Part shown: positions 32,758 through 41,258 of the stretch, piece by piece
How positions within the stretch are numbered: position 1 is the first letter of the stretch
How the letters are laid out: each line of letters opens with the position of its first letter
Assembly: GCA_944385675.1 (NCBI GenBank)
Contig: CALWYD010000017.1
Location: 1-54,531, forward strand
Direction of reading: 5' to 3'
Source of the DNA: an uncultured Oscillospiraceae bacterium
Lineage (GTDB): Bacteria > Bacillota > Clostridia > Oscillospirales > Oscillospiraceae
Length of the DNA stretch: 54,531 bases
Notes under the pieces: model-generated
What the model saw: only the letters and a program-made list of their open reading frames with translations
What the model was told of the DNA's origin: nothing
Database searches by the model: none
Translations under genes and position numbers: made by a program

Positions 32758-33777
32758 CTACCGTCCAAAGGTGCAGTGGGGGTAAGTGCAGGGGCTGCAG
32801 CCCAGACACAGCCCTCCCTCGCCCAGCACCACAAAGTCCTGTTTGCAAAGGCGCACGCCCGCGGCGATGCGGGGCAGCACCAGGTCAAAAATGGTGGCAG
32901 CGGCATACATTACGCATCCGGGCAGACCCAGAACCGGCCGGCCATCCCCGTAGTAGCCCAGCAGAAACATGGCTCCGGGCAGCACCGGTGCGCCGTAGGT
33001 GACGATATCGGCCCCGCTGCGGCGGATGGCGCCGGGGGTGTTGTCGTCGGGATCCACGCTCATGCCGCCCGTACACAGGATGATGTCTACGTCCGTTGCA
33101 CGCATCTGCTCCAGAGCGGAGAGGAGGTGGTCCATCTCATCGTCCACCACGGTGTGCTGGGTCATTTCAATGCCGAAGGGGGCCAGCTTTTTCTGGATAA
33201 CAGGGGTAAAGCTGTCAGAAATTCGGCCTTTGGCCACCTCGCTGCCTGTGGTAATGACGGCAGCCCTCTTCAGCCTATAAGGAAGCAGGGACAGCAGAGG
33301 GGTGTTTCCGGCCGCCTGCTCAGCCCTGAGAAGCTTCTCCTCCGGGATAACCAGGGGGATGACCCGGGTGCCGCACAGCTTGTCCCCCTTGTGAACGGCC
33401 CCACCGCTTCGCCGGGTGGCAATCATAATGTCGTCGATGGAGTTGACGGCATTGAGACGCTGGGTATCCACCAGGAAGACCCCGTCCCGGGCGGCGGTGA
33501 GTTCGATCTTGCCCTCCCGGGCCTCACTGCGCTCCATACCCTCCCCCAGGCACAGGGCGCACAGCCGCTGGGCGGCGTCGTTTTCGTGGAGTATCCCGGG
33601 CTCCATCTCCCATACATACAGGTTCTCCTTGCCCATAGACAGCAGAACCGGGATATCCTCCTGTGTCACCACATGGCCCTTGCGGAACCGGGGGCCCTTG
33701 CTCACCCCGGGAATAATCTGGGTCATATCGTGACAGAGGACGTGGCCCACTGCCTGCTCAGTTGGAATGAGTTTCAT
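32758..33777 (-). CDS. MoeA-like molybdopterin-binding protein with Cys-rich tail
   Basis: A 339-residue molybdopterin-binding protein. The MoCF-biosynthesis domain lies at about 170-310 (AAVITTGSEVAKGRI, DIILCTGGMSVDPDD, LPGAMFLLGYYGDGRPVLGLPG). The N-terminal part (GPRFRKGHVVTQEDIPVLLSMG) replaces the full MoeA domain I, so this is shorter than classical MoeA (about 400). It ends in a Cys-rich tail (CLGCSPCTYPHC) that may hold a metal cluster. Proteins of this type are found with selenium-dependent molybdenum hydroxylase genes. It probably acts in metal insertion or in handling of modified cofactor (inference). Confidence 0.85.
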   Translation of the reverse strand: MKLIPTEQAVGHVLCHDMTQIIPGVSKGPRFRKGHVVTQEDIPVLLSMGKENLYVWEMEPGILHENDAAQRLCALCLGEGMERSEAREGKIELTAARDGVFLVDTQRLNAVNSIDDIMIATRRSGGAVHKGDKLCGTRVIPLVIPEEKLLRAEQAAGNTPLLSLLPYRLKRAAVITTGSEVAKGRISDSFTPVIQKKLAPFGIEMTQHTVVDDEMDHLLSALEQMRATDVDIILCTGGMSVDPDDNTPGAIRRSGADIVTYGAPVLPGAMFLLGYYGDGRPVLGLPGCVMYAAATIFDLVLPRIAAGVRLCKQDFVVLGEGGLCLGCSPCTYPHCTFGR

Positions 33778-33938
33778 GTTGCGCGCTCCTCTACTACTAA
33801 AATGGTTTGTTCCGTCAAACGACCCTTTCCCCTATGCCTGCGCCGCGCCCAGGCAGGTTTCGGCCAATATGCAGGTGTGCCGGGGGATAAAGGCTGGGTT
33901 TGCTGGCCGGTACGGACAGTCCTACAGGGGGTCTGCCC
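33778..33938. other. 161-nt gap between moaC and the MoeA-like gene
   Basis: No gene. On the minus strand it holds a CCTGC...GCAGG stem around a GC-rich loop and a TTGACG without a good -10. I compared it with the Moco riboswitch as I remember it and could not match the core. Confidence 0.3.
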
Positions 33939-34424
33939 TTATGTGTCCTCCTCCCGGCGGAATACGCCGCTCTTGCCTCCTGTCTTTTCCAGCAGGCGGA
34001 TCCGGTCGATGACCATGTCCCGCTGCACTGCCTTGCACATGTCATATACAGTCAGGGCCGCTGCAGATACGGCGGTAAGCGCCTCCATCTCCACCCCGGT
34101 TTCCCCGCTGCACTTTACTTGGGCCTGGATATCCAGGGCATTTTCCTCAAAAGCAAAGGAGATGTCAATGGAAGTAAGGGGAATGGGATGGCACATGGGA
34201 ATGAGTTCCCAGGTGCGCTTGGCAGCCAGAATACCCGCCACCTGGGCTACCGCCAGCACGTCCCCTTTTGCCATGCTGCCGGCCCGTACCCGTGCCAGCG
34301 TCTCGGGATTCATCCACACCCGTCCCGCCGCCCGGGCAGTGCGGTGGGTGACGGCCTTCTCTGACACGTCGACCATCCGGGCCCGGCCCTGTTCGTTAAA
34401 GTGGGTCAATTCCATGGGTGTCAT
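33939..34424 (-). CDS. moaC: Cyclic pyranopterin monophosphate synthase MoaC
   Basis: A 161-residue MoaC that converts the MoaA product to cyclic pyranopterin monophosphate, the first committed intermediate of molybdopterin. Conserved segments are [42 protein letters not shown] and [18 protein letters not shown]. It overlaps moaA by four bases (ATGA), so the pair is translationally coupled. Confidence 0.96.
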   Translation of the reverse strand: MTPMELTHFNEQGRARMVDVSEKAVTHRTARAAGRVWMNPETLARVRAGSMAKGDVLAVAQVAGILAAKRTWELIPMCHPIPLTSIDISFAFEENALDIQAQVKCSGETGVEMEALTAVSAAALTVYDMCKAVQRDMVIDRIRLLEKTGGKSGVFRREEDT

Positions 34425-35368
34425 CCTCCAATTTCGTTCATGCCCCGCAGGCTCTGGCTGGGCCGGCAGGTGTCCATGTGGTGGCTCTGCGGCTTAGACA
34501 GAATGCCCTGGCGGATGGCCTGCTCCAGCGCCTGGCCGTGCAGCCCCCGCAGAGGCAGCTCCAGGGCGGAGTGAAGGCAGGGTTTGAGCATCCCGTCTGC
34601 CGTCACCCGGATCCGATCGCAGGCGGCACAGAAGTGGTGGCTCATGGGCCGGATAAGGCCCACTGTCCCCACCCAGCCGGGCATGCGGTACAGTTCAGTA
34701 ACCCCGGATACCCCGGCCGGTTCCAGCCCCGGAAGGGCGTCCAGCACCGCCTGGGCGGGGAGAAAGCGCTCCCGGGGCCAGCGAGCACACTCCCCAATGG
34801 GCATCAGCTCAATAAAACGCACGCTGTAGTCCCTGTCCCGGGCCAGGGCGGCCAGAGTAGGAATCTCCCGGTCGTTCATCCCACCGATGAGCACCGCGTT
34901 GAGCTTGGTGCCGGTAAAGCCGGCCTGTTCTGCCGCTTCCAGTCCCGCCAGGGCCTCCTTCAGGGTTCCCCGGCGGGTGAGGCAGGCGAAAGTATCCTCG
35001 GCCAGGGAGTCCAGACTGATGTTCAGCCGGTCCAATCCCGCAGCCTTCAGCGCCTGGGCATACTGGGGCAGGAGGCTGGCATTGGTGGTCATGTCCAGCT
35101 CTTCCAGCCCGGGGATATCCCGCAGGCGGCGACACAGCCGGGGGAGATCCCGGCGAACCAGGGGCTCCCCACCGGTGAGGCGGATCTTCTTTACCCCGCA
35201 GGCCACCGCCGCCCGGGCGATCTCCTCCAGTTCTTCAAAGGTGAGGATGGCGCTGTGGGGCAGCTTGGCCACGCCGTCCTCCCCCATACAGTACAGGCAG
35301 CGGTAGTTGCAGCGGTCGGTGACGGACAGGCGCAGGTAGCGTATGGCTCTTCCTTGTGTATCCAGCAT
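34421..35368 (-). CDS. moaA: GTP 3',8-cyclase MoaA
   Basis: A 315-residue radical SAM enzyme that starts molybdopterin synthesis from GTP. The N-terminal cluster is C20-x3-C24-x2-C27 ([10 protein letters not shown]); the C-terminal cluster uses [18 protein letters not shown] (about 250-270). The protein ends in the conserved Gly-Gly tail required for catalysis. ATG 35368 is 7 nt after modC, and it overlaps moaC at its end. Confidence 0.96.
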   Translation of the reverse strand: MLDTQGRAIRYLRLSVTDRCNYRCLYCMGEDGVAKLPHSAILTFEELEEIARAAVACGVKKIRLTGGEPLVRRDLPRLCRRLRDIPGLEELDMTTNASLLPQYAQALKAAGLDRLNISLDSLAEDTFACLTRRGTLKEALAGLEAAEQAGFTGTKLNAVLIGGMNDREIPTLAALARDRDYSVRFIELMPIGECARWPRERFLPAQAVLDALPGLEPAGVSGVTELYRMPGWVGTVGLIRPMSHHFCAACDRIRVTADGMLKPCLHSALELPLRGLHGQALEQAIRQGILSKPQSHHMDTCRPSQSLRGMNEIGG

Positions 35369-35375
35369 GGGTGCA

Positions 35376-36410
35376 TCACTCCGTTAAAGGCATCACATTT
35401 TGAGGGGAGATATACAGCGTCAGCTGCTGAGGGTTGTTCAGGGCGGCCCAGCGGTCCTTCTCCATCTCCAGGCGCAAAGAGCCCGACCCCGGGGTGGAGA
35501 GCATGACCACAGTGGAGAACACATTATCCACCACCCGGCTGACCCGGCAGGGGATGGGGTTTTCCCTTCCCTCCAACGTGAAGTAGTGGGCCCGGATGCC
35601 CACATAGCGGGTCTGAGAGGTGACGGGCTGGGCGGTGTGCAGAGTCACGCCCCAGTCGGAGCAGAGCAGCCCGTGGGGGGTTGGAGTAGCTGGGGAGATG
35701 TTTTTGCAGCCGGAGATGAGGGCTGCCCCCACCGTAGCGGGGGAGGCAAACAGTTCTCGGATCGTCTCCTTGGGGCCGGATTTCCCATTGGTCAGCACAC
35801 ATACCGTGTCGCACAGGCGGTAGACCTCATCCCGGCTATGGGAGACAAAAAGGGCACCGCCGGGAAAGACTTTCAGGGTGTCGGCCAGTTCCAGTTCCAG
35901 CTGCCATTTTAAATACTCGTCCAGGGCGGAGAAGGGCTCGTCCAACAGCAGCAGTTCCGGTTGTCCGGCTAAAATCCGGGCCAGGGCGACTCGCTGCTGC
36001 TGTCCGCCGGAAAGCTGGCTGGGGCGCAGATGCACCAGCCCTTCCAGGCGGAAGGTATGTACCATCTCCTCCACCGCCGCCCGGCGCCGGGCCCGGGAGC
36101 CCTCCCGCACGCCGGAGAGGATGTTCTGCTCCACCGTCATGTGGGGAAACAGGGCATACTGCTGGAAGAGATAGCCCACCCGGCGCTTCTGGGGAGGCAG
36201 GTCAATGTGGGCCTGACTGTCAAAGAGCACCCGGTCCCCCAGTACAATCCGTCCCCGGTCGGGCTGCTGGATGCCGGCAATGCACTTGAGGGTCATGCTC
36301 TTGCCGCAGCCGGAGGCCCCCAGCAGGGCCAGGATTTCCTTGTCCGCCTGGAACCTGACCTGTAGGTGAAAATCTCCCACGGTCTTTTCAATGTCTACGC
36401 TCAGGACCAT
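35376..36410 (-). CDS. modC: Molybdate ABC transporter ATP-binding protein ModC
   Basis: A 344-residue ATPase with Walker A GASGCGKSMT, Q-loop YLFQQYALFPHM, signature LSGGQQQRVALARIL and Walker B LLLLDEPFSALD. A C-terminal regulatory TOBE/MOP-like region spans about 250-344. ATG 36410 overlaps the permease end by 10 bp and gives a sensible ModC N-terminus. It energises molybdate uptake and sits between modB and moaA. Confidence 0.92.
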   Translation of the reverse strand: MVLSVDIEKTVGDFHLQVRFQADKEILALLGASGCGKSMTLKCIAGIQQPDRGRIVLGDRVLFDSQAHIDLPPQKRRVGYLFQQYALFPHMTVEQNILSGVREGSRARRRAAVEEMVHTFRLEGLVHLRPSQLSGGQQQRVALARILAGQPELLLLDEPFSALDEYLKWQLELELADTLKVFPGGALFVSHSRDEVYRLCDTVCVLTNGKSGPKETIRELFASPATVGAALISGCKNISPATPTPHGLLCSDWGVTLHTAQPVTSQTRYVGIRAHYFTLEGRENPIPCRVSRVVDNVFSTVVMLSTPGSGSLRLEMEKDRWAALNNPQQLTLYISPQNVMPLTE

Positions 36411-37078
36411 GTGGGCTTTCGCCTCCTCTCCCGGCGCTCCAGCATATTTACCGCCAGCAGCACCACTGCGGAAATGGCCAGGTTTACCATCACCCATCGG
36501 AAGGCCAATGTGTCGTTGTCAGTGCGCCAGAGTTGATAGACGGTGGTGGAGATGGTGGCCGTGCGGCCGGGAGTATAGCCGGCGATCATGGAGGTGGCGC
36601 CGTATTCCCCCAGGGCCCGGGCAAAGGCCAGCACTGTCCCGGCCAGAATGCCCTGACGGCAGCAGGGCATCCGCACCCGCCAAAAGATCCAGGTGTTGGA
36701 GCGGCCCAGGGTGCGCCCGGCGTCGGCCAGCGTCTCATCGAAGCTCTCGAAGGCTCCCCGGGCGGTGCGGTACATCAGAGGAAAGATGACCACTGTGGTG
36801 GCAAAGATGGCCGACCACCAGGTCATAGTCAATTTTAAATCAAAGTGCTCCAAAAACCAAGCCCCTATAATACGTTTAGGGCCAAGAATCCGCAGCAGCA
36901 AGTAGCCCACCACGGTGGGGGGGAGAACCAGGGGCAGGGTAAACACCACATCCAGAACCCCCTTCACCAGCCGGGGGGCTCGGGCCACATAGTAGGCTGC
37001 CAGGATTCCCAGAAAGAAGATGATAACGGTGGAGATGGCGGCGATGCGCAGAGAATTATAAAGGGGATACCAGTCCAT
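36401..37078 (-). CDS. modB: Molybdate ABC transporter permease ModB
   Basis: A 225-residue permease with five to six helices. The ModB/CysT-type coupling motif is RALGEYGATSMIAGYTPGRT (EAA loop). VFTLPLVLPPTVVGYLLL is also typical of ModB. It lies 64 nt after modA and overlaps modC. Confidence 0.95.
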   Translation of the reverse strand: MDWYPLYNSLRIAAISTVIIFFLGILAAYYVARAPRLVKGVLDVVFTLPLVLPPTVVGYLLLRILGPKRIIGAWFLEHFDLKLTMTWWSAIFATTVVIFPLMYRTARGAFESFDETLADAGRTLGRSNTWIFWRVRMPCCRQGILAGTVLAFARALGEYGATSMIAGYTPGRTATISTTVYQLWRTDNDTLAFRWVMVNLAISAVVLLAVNMLERRERRRKPTWS

Positions 37079-37142
37079 AAAGCACCTCCCATAAAAGCGG
37101 AATCAGCCGCCGGGAGGGATGTCCCTCCCGGTGGGGCCGGAT

Positions 37143-38015
37143 TCAGATCAGAGGGGTAAAGCCCACGCCCTCAAAGACGGCACCGGCATCCTCCCCCGTA
37201 AGGTAGTCCAAAAAGGCTTGAGCTTCCTCAGGGTGGGCGCTGTCCTTCAGCACGGCGGCGGGATAGATGACCTGACCACACATCTCGGCGGTGGCCCCAT
37301 CCACCACCTCCAGCTTGGCGGAGAAGGCGTTGGTGGCGTAGATGATGCCGCAGTCCACTGCGGCCTCGGACACCTGGGTGGTGACCTCCTTCACATCGGA
37401 GCCGTAGGTGAGCAGCCCGGCATCGGCCATGGCAGCCTCATCCAGGCCATAGTAGGCAAAGATCTTCTGGGTGTACTGGCCTACAGGCACGTCACTGTTG
37501 CCCATGGCCAGGAACACATCCCCGCTCTTGAGCAGCGCAGCCAACTGGTCAAAGCTCTGGATAGCCTTGGGGTTGCCCTCGGGGACGGCCAGGGCGACTT
37601 TGTTCTCCAACAGATCAATGCGGCTGTCGGTGACAATAAGGTCCAGCCCGTCGGGGTTCTTTTCCGTGTCCCCAATGAGGGAGCCGTCCATGGCGTTCAT
37701 CTGCTTGGGGGCGGCGGAAATAAACAGGTCGCAGTCGGCCCCCTCAGTAATCTGGGTGAGCAGATCCCCCGAGGAAGCGAAGTTAAAGACCAAGGTGACG
37801 TGGGGGGCCACATCTTGATACAGCTGAGCAATATCTTCCAAGGTTTCGGTCATGGAGGCGGCGGCAAAGACCATCAGTTCCACTGGCTGTTCCTGGGAGT
37901 CCTGTCCGCTCTGGGCGGAGGAGGAGACGTTTCCGGGCTGGCTGGAGCAGCCGGCCAGCAATCCCGCCGCCATGGCAAGGGCCAGGATCTTGGTGAACAG
38001 GGGGTTGCATTTCAT
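37143..38015 (-). CDS. modA: Molybdate-binding lipoprotein ModA
   Basis: A 290-residue binding protein with a lipobox (GLLAGC). The mature part opens with LMVFAAASMTETLEDIA, followed by FNFASSGDLLTQI and AVPEGNPKAI, all ModA hallmarks for oxyanion binding. ATG 38015 has AGAGGT upstream. It is the first gene of modABC-moaAC. A TATAAC (-10-like) at about 38063-38068 lies in an imperfect CGTTAT/CGTGAT inverted repeat that could be a ModE-type operator (weak). Confidence 0.95.
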   Translation of the reverse strand: MKCNPLFTKILALAMAAGLLAGCSSQPGNVSSSAQSGQDSQEQPVELMVFAAASMTETLEDIAQLYQDVAPHVTLVFNFASSGDLLTQITEGADCDLFISAAPKQMNAMDGSLIGDTEKNPDGLDLIVTDSRIDLLENKVALAVPEGNPKAIQSFDQLAALLKSGDVFLAMGNSDVPVGQYTQKIFAYYGLDEAAMADAGLLTYGSDVKEVTTQVSEAAVDCGIIYATNAFSAKLEVVDGATAEMCGQVIYPAAVLKDSAHPEEAQAFLDYLTGEDAGAVFEGVGFTPLI

Positions 38016-38091
38016 AAGTAAGACCTCTTTTCTTTTTATTTTGCTCCTCCGGAATGGAAGAGGCGTTATACTCAAAAATAATCACGTCAAC

Positions 38092-38129
38092 CAAAAGAGC
38101 TTGCCGGCGGAACCGCTCCACCGGCAAGC
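38092..38129 (-). terminator. Terminator of the selenium operon (yedF to xdhC)
   Basis: GCTTGCCGG / CCGGCAAGC stem (38099-38129) followed on the minus strand by TCTTTTGG. It separates the yedF-xdhC operon from modA. Confidence 0.7.
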
Positions 38130-38151
38130 AGGAATGCTCCGGGCAGAGAGG

Positions 38152-39159
38152 TCAGGCGGGACAGGAGGTCCCTTTTGGCCCATGCAGCGCCTGGGCGCGG
38201 AAAGCAATGAGCTCGGCGGCTACACTAACGGCAATCTCCTTGGGCGTCTCGGCCTGGATGGACAGGCCGATGGGCAGGTGAAGGCTTTCAATTTCCTCCT
38301 GGGAGAAGCCGCGCTTGGTCAAATGTTCCCGAATGAAGGCCAGCTTTTTTCGGCTGCCCATACACCCCACATACCGGGGGCAGCATGCCATCACCTGACA
38401 CAGTACCTCCAGATCAGCGCCGTGGCCGGGGGTCATAACCACCACATAGTCCCGGGGCGTGACGGAGACGGCGTCGGATATCTGGGAGAAAGAGCCCTGC
38501 ACCACCTGTTGTACCCCTGGGAAAAAGTGGGGATCCAGGGCCTCGGGGCGGCTGTCAAAGACCACCACCCGGAAGTCCACCTGGGCCAGCAGAGGAGCCA
38601 GGGCCCGGCCCACATGGCCCGCGCCGAAGAGATAGAGCACCCCGTCCCGGCCCATGGGCTCGGAGTAAAGACCGTTTTGAAGCAGGGGCCGATCTATGGG
38701 CCGCCCCTCCAGGGCGGGGGGCGGCGTCTCCCCGTCGTATACCTGCAAAGCGGGGGAGTCCCCCTCCAGGGCCAGGGACAGCCAGCAGGGGCTGCCCGCC
38801 TCCAGCCAGGCGGACAGGGATCGCAGGGCAGGCAGGAGGGCAGAGGTTACAGACAAGAAGCACAGTGTCACCGTGCCGCCGCACACCATGCCGGTGTCGC
38901 TCCCCTCGCCGCCAAGGTCGTACCGGGCAGTGCCCGGCTCTTCATCCCCGGCCAGAATGCGGCCGCAGCGGATCTGGGCCAGATGCTCTACTGTCCCTCC
39001 CCCTACGGTACCCAGAAAGGAGCCGTCGGAGAGCAGGGCCATTTTGGCTCCGGCCCCCCGGGGGGCCGAGTCGGCACTGTCTATCACAGCACACAAAACA
39101 GCCTGTTCCCCCGTTTCCAGGGCTTGAACCAGTCGGGATATCAGATGCAGATCGTCCAT
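38152..39159 (-). CDS. XdhC/CoxI family molybdenum hydroxylase maturation factor
   Basis: A 335-residue XdhC-type protein, with GAGGAGG before ATG 39159. The N-terminal XdhC/CoxI domain has SAPRGAGAKM and GTVGGGTVEHLA; the C-terminal Rossmann domain has YLFGAGHVGRALAPLLA and YVGCMGSRKK. XdhC proteins bind molybdenum cofactor and help insert its sulfurated (or selenated) form into xanthine-dehydrogenase-like enzymes. Gene context with SelD, YqeB and YedF points to a selenium-dependent hydroxylase. It lies 10 nt downstream of selD. Confidence 0.92.
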   Translation of the reverse strand: MDDLHLISRLVQALETGEQAVLCAVIDSADSAPRGAGAKMALLSDGSFLGTVGGGTVEHLAQIRCGRILAGDEEPGTARYDLGGEGSDTGMVCGGTVTLCFLSVTSALLPALRSLSAWLEAGSPCWLSLALEGDSPALQVYDGETPPPALEGRPIDRPLLQNGLYSEPMGRDGVLYLFGAGHVGRALAPLLAQVDFRVVVFDSRPEALDPHFFPGVQQVVQGSFSQISDAVSVTPRDYVVVMTPGHGADLEVLCQVMACCPRYVGCMGSRKKLAFIREHLTKRGFSQEEIESLHLPIGLSIQAETPKEIAVSVAAELIAFRAQALHGPKGTSCPA

Positions 39160-39169
39160 AAGGGCCTCC

Positions 39170-40210
39170 TCAAACCAAAAAGATGCGTTTTCCCCCCGCA
39201 TAGGGGGCCACCTGTCCCACTCGCTGGGGGGCGGGCACCCGGGGATCGGCGCTCAGGGCTTCCAGCAGGGCGGGGGCGTCCTGGGGAGCTACGGCAATCA
39301 TCAACCCGCCGGAGGTCTGGGGATCGTAGAGCAGATCCTGCCGGGCCAGCTCTGTTGACCCCTCGTCCACCCAGTCCTGGGCAAAGTGGCGGTTGCGGTA
39401 CAGTCCTGCGGGGAGCACCCCCAGCCGGGCCAGTTCCAGGGCCTGGGGAATCAGCTTCAAGCCGGACAGTTCCAAATGGAGTTCCACATCGCTGCCCTGG
39501 GCCATCTCCAGCAGGTGACCCAGTACCCCAAAGCCGGTGACATCTGTGCAGGCGTGGACAGCAAAGCGAACCATGACGTCCCGGGCATATTTGTTCAGGG
39601 TCATCATCAGCCCCTCAGCCATACGGGCTGTGTCCTGGTCGGCCAGTCCCCCTTTGATACCCGCAGTCAAAACCCCAATGCCAATGGGTTTGGTATAGAC
39701 AAGTACGTCCCCGGGCTGGGCGCCGGAATTGGTGAGAAGCCTGCGGGGATGGACGAAGCCGGTGACCGCCATGCCGTATTTGGGTTCCTTATCATAAATA
39801 CTGTGGCCGCCGGTGATAATGGCGCCCGCCTCATAGGCCTTCTCATAGCCGCCCCGAAGGATGGCATGGACTGCCTCTTTGGGCATATCTTCGGGTACGG
39901 CCATGACATTGAGGGCCAGCTTAGGTTCCCCACCCATGGCGTATACATCGGACAGGGCATTGGCGGCGGCAATGGCGCCGAAGGTATAGGGGTCATCGGC
40001 AATAGGGGGGAAGAAGTCCACCGTCTGTACCAGGGCCAGTTCATCGGTGATCTGGTAGACGGAGGCATCGTCACTGCGGTCATAGCCCACCAGCAGGTTG
40101 GAATCCTGATGAACCTTCAGCCCCTCCAACAGCTTGCACAGCTCTCCGGCGCCCACCTTGGCACCGCAGCCGGCACACTCGGCCAGCTTGGTCAGTTGAA
40201 TGTTGTCCAT
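39170..40210 (-). CDS. selD: Selenide, water dikinase SelD
   Basis: A 346-residue SelD that makes selenophosphate from selenide and ATP. The active-site loop is ECAGCGAKV, with the catalytic cysteine C15 and lysine K18 conserved. The second cysteine of the common GCGCK form is alanine. Later motifs include QTVDFFPPIADDPYTFG, ALSDVYAMGG and DPQTSGGL. The position here, without SelA/SelB, fits selenium use as a hydroxylase cofactor; a selenocysteine pathway elsewhere in the genome cannot be excluded. It follows yqeB by 2 nt. Confidence 0.95.
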   Translation of the reverse strand: MDNIQLTKLAECAGCGAKVGAGELCKLLEGLKVHQDSNLLVGYDRSDDASVYQITDELALVQTVDFFPPIADDPYTFGAIAAANALSDVYAMGGEPKLALNVMAVPEDMPKEAVHAILRGGYEKAYEAGAIITGGHSIYDKEPKYGMAVTGFVHPRRLLTNSGAQPGDVLVYTKPIGIGVLTAGIKGGLADQDTARMAEGLMMTLNKYARDVMVRFAVHACTDVTGFGVLGHLLEMAQGSDVELHLELSGLKLIPQALELARLGVLPAGLYRNRHFAQDWVDEGSTELARQDLLYDPQTSGGLMIAVAPQDAPALLEALSADPRVPAPQRVGQVAPYAGGKRIFLV

Positions 40211-40212
40211 GC

Positions 40213-41007
40213 TTATCCCTCCAGGGCGTGGGTGAGGTGGAGCAGGGCCTCCAACACGCCACCTCCCACCGACAGGGCCTTGTCCGAGGCGCACAGGCAG
40301 TGCTCCGGTTTGCACCGGGGGTCGATGTCCCCGCACTTCATGCCCTCAAACACAGGTACGCCCGCCTGGAGCAGCCCGCGCAGGCAGCCGTCGATGGTAC
40401 ACAGCATGGGCTTGCCGTCCACCAGGGCGGCCACCTCCCCTGCTTTCACCTGCTGCCCAATCTCCATCTTCGGCTCAAAAATCCCCTCTGCCGGAGCCCG
40501 CAGCACCCGCTCTGAGGTATAACCACCGATGTTGCCCGGCACCCCGGTGTTGGGCAGGGGGGAGCCGGTGTAGAGCACCCGGCCCAAGGTGTGGCCGCGC
40601 ATGGTCTCCACCGCCGCGTGGCAGTCCACCCCAACAGTGAAGCCGGGCCCCACTCCCACCACAGCGGGAGCCATATCCAGTCGGGTGCCCAAATTCCTCT
40701 TGGCCAGGATGGCGCCCACCACCCCATCGGGTTTCAGGGTGGGGATGCAGGCCCCCTCCGGATCGGCCAGTACGGCTACAATTCCTTCCCGGGCCAGACG
40801 GGCCGCCTCCTGGGGAGAGTGGGCCAGACGGGCAGTCACATCCTCCACCCGGGTCTCACCCAGACGGATAGCTTCGGAGAAGCAGACGGTGCGGCGGATA
40901 GACGTGGGCCGGGGAAGATCTGTGAGAATCAGGTGAAAACCGGCGCGGTAAAGCCGCAGGGCAATCCCTGTGGCGATGTCCCCCGCCCCGCGAATTACAA
41001 CAAGCAT
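40213..41007 (-). CDS. yqeB: YqeB-type selenium-dependent molybdenum hydroxylase system protein
   Basis: A 264-residue protein of the YqeB (EF2563) family. It opens with a nucleotide-binding-like VIRGAGDIATGIALRL, has GVGPGFTVGVDCHAAVET in the centre and a C-terminal KCGDIDPR segment. Comparative genomics ties YqeB and YqeC strictly to genomes with orphan SelD and selenium-dependent molybdenum hydroxylases; the reaction is unknown. ATG 41007 follows GGAGG. It lies 23 nt after the DUF3343 gene. Confidence 0.9.
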   Translation of the reverse strand: MLVVIRGAGDIATGIALRLYRAGFHLILTDLPRPTSIRRTVCFSEAIRLGETRVEDVTARLAHSPQEAARLAREGIVAVLADPEGACIPTLKPDGVVGAILAKRNLGTRLDMAPAVVGVGPGFTVGVDCHAAVETMRGHTLGRVLYTGSPLPNTGVPGNIGGYTSERVLRAPAEGIFEPKMEIGQQVKAGEVAALVDGKPMLCTIDGCLRGLLQAGVPVFEGMKCGDIDPRCKPEHCLCASDKALSVGGGVLEALLHLTHALEG

Positions 41008-41030
41008 AGGTGTGGGTTCCTCCTTGTGTT

Positions 41031-41258
41031 TTAAAGCTCCATCGCCAGGCAGGCAGAACGTTCCAGCTCCGCCACCTCCTCCAGCCGGTTCCGGGCTTCC
41101 GGGGGCATGGCCCAGGCAAGGCCGCAGTCGGCGGTAATAGTGACGGGGACGGGAATCAGCCGTCCCGGGATATTTAGTGTCTGGCACCTGCGTTCCCACC
41201 TCAAGGCGGCGGTGGTGGTGGGAAAGGTGACGACCAATTTAGACATTTTCGCTCTCAT
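41031..41258 (-). CDS. DUF3343 putative Se/S carrier-like protein
   Basis: A 75-residue DUF3343 protein (VVTFPTTTAALRWERRC near the N-terminus, IPGRLIPVPVTITADCGLAW in the middle). The C44-type cysteine in ADCGLA is a plausible sulfur or selenium carrier. ATG 41258 overlaps the desulfurase stop as ATGA; a second in-frame ATG lies at 41246. Its place between the desulfurase and SelD genes suggests it relays selenium between them (inference). Confidence 0.85.
   Translation of the reverse strand: MRAKMSKLVVTFPTTTAALRWERRCQTLNIPGRLIPVPVTITADCGLAWAMPPEARNRLEEVAELERSACLAMEL

Noticed and set aside
33778-33938. Moco riboswitch between moaC and the MoeA-like gene
   Set aside because: Stem-forming sequence is present but the conserved Moco core is not, and it lies inside a gene run.
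39170-40210. Selenocysteine at the SelD active site
   Set aside because: The position is an ordinary cysteine (C15), and no in-frame TGA is present in SelD.
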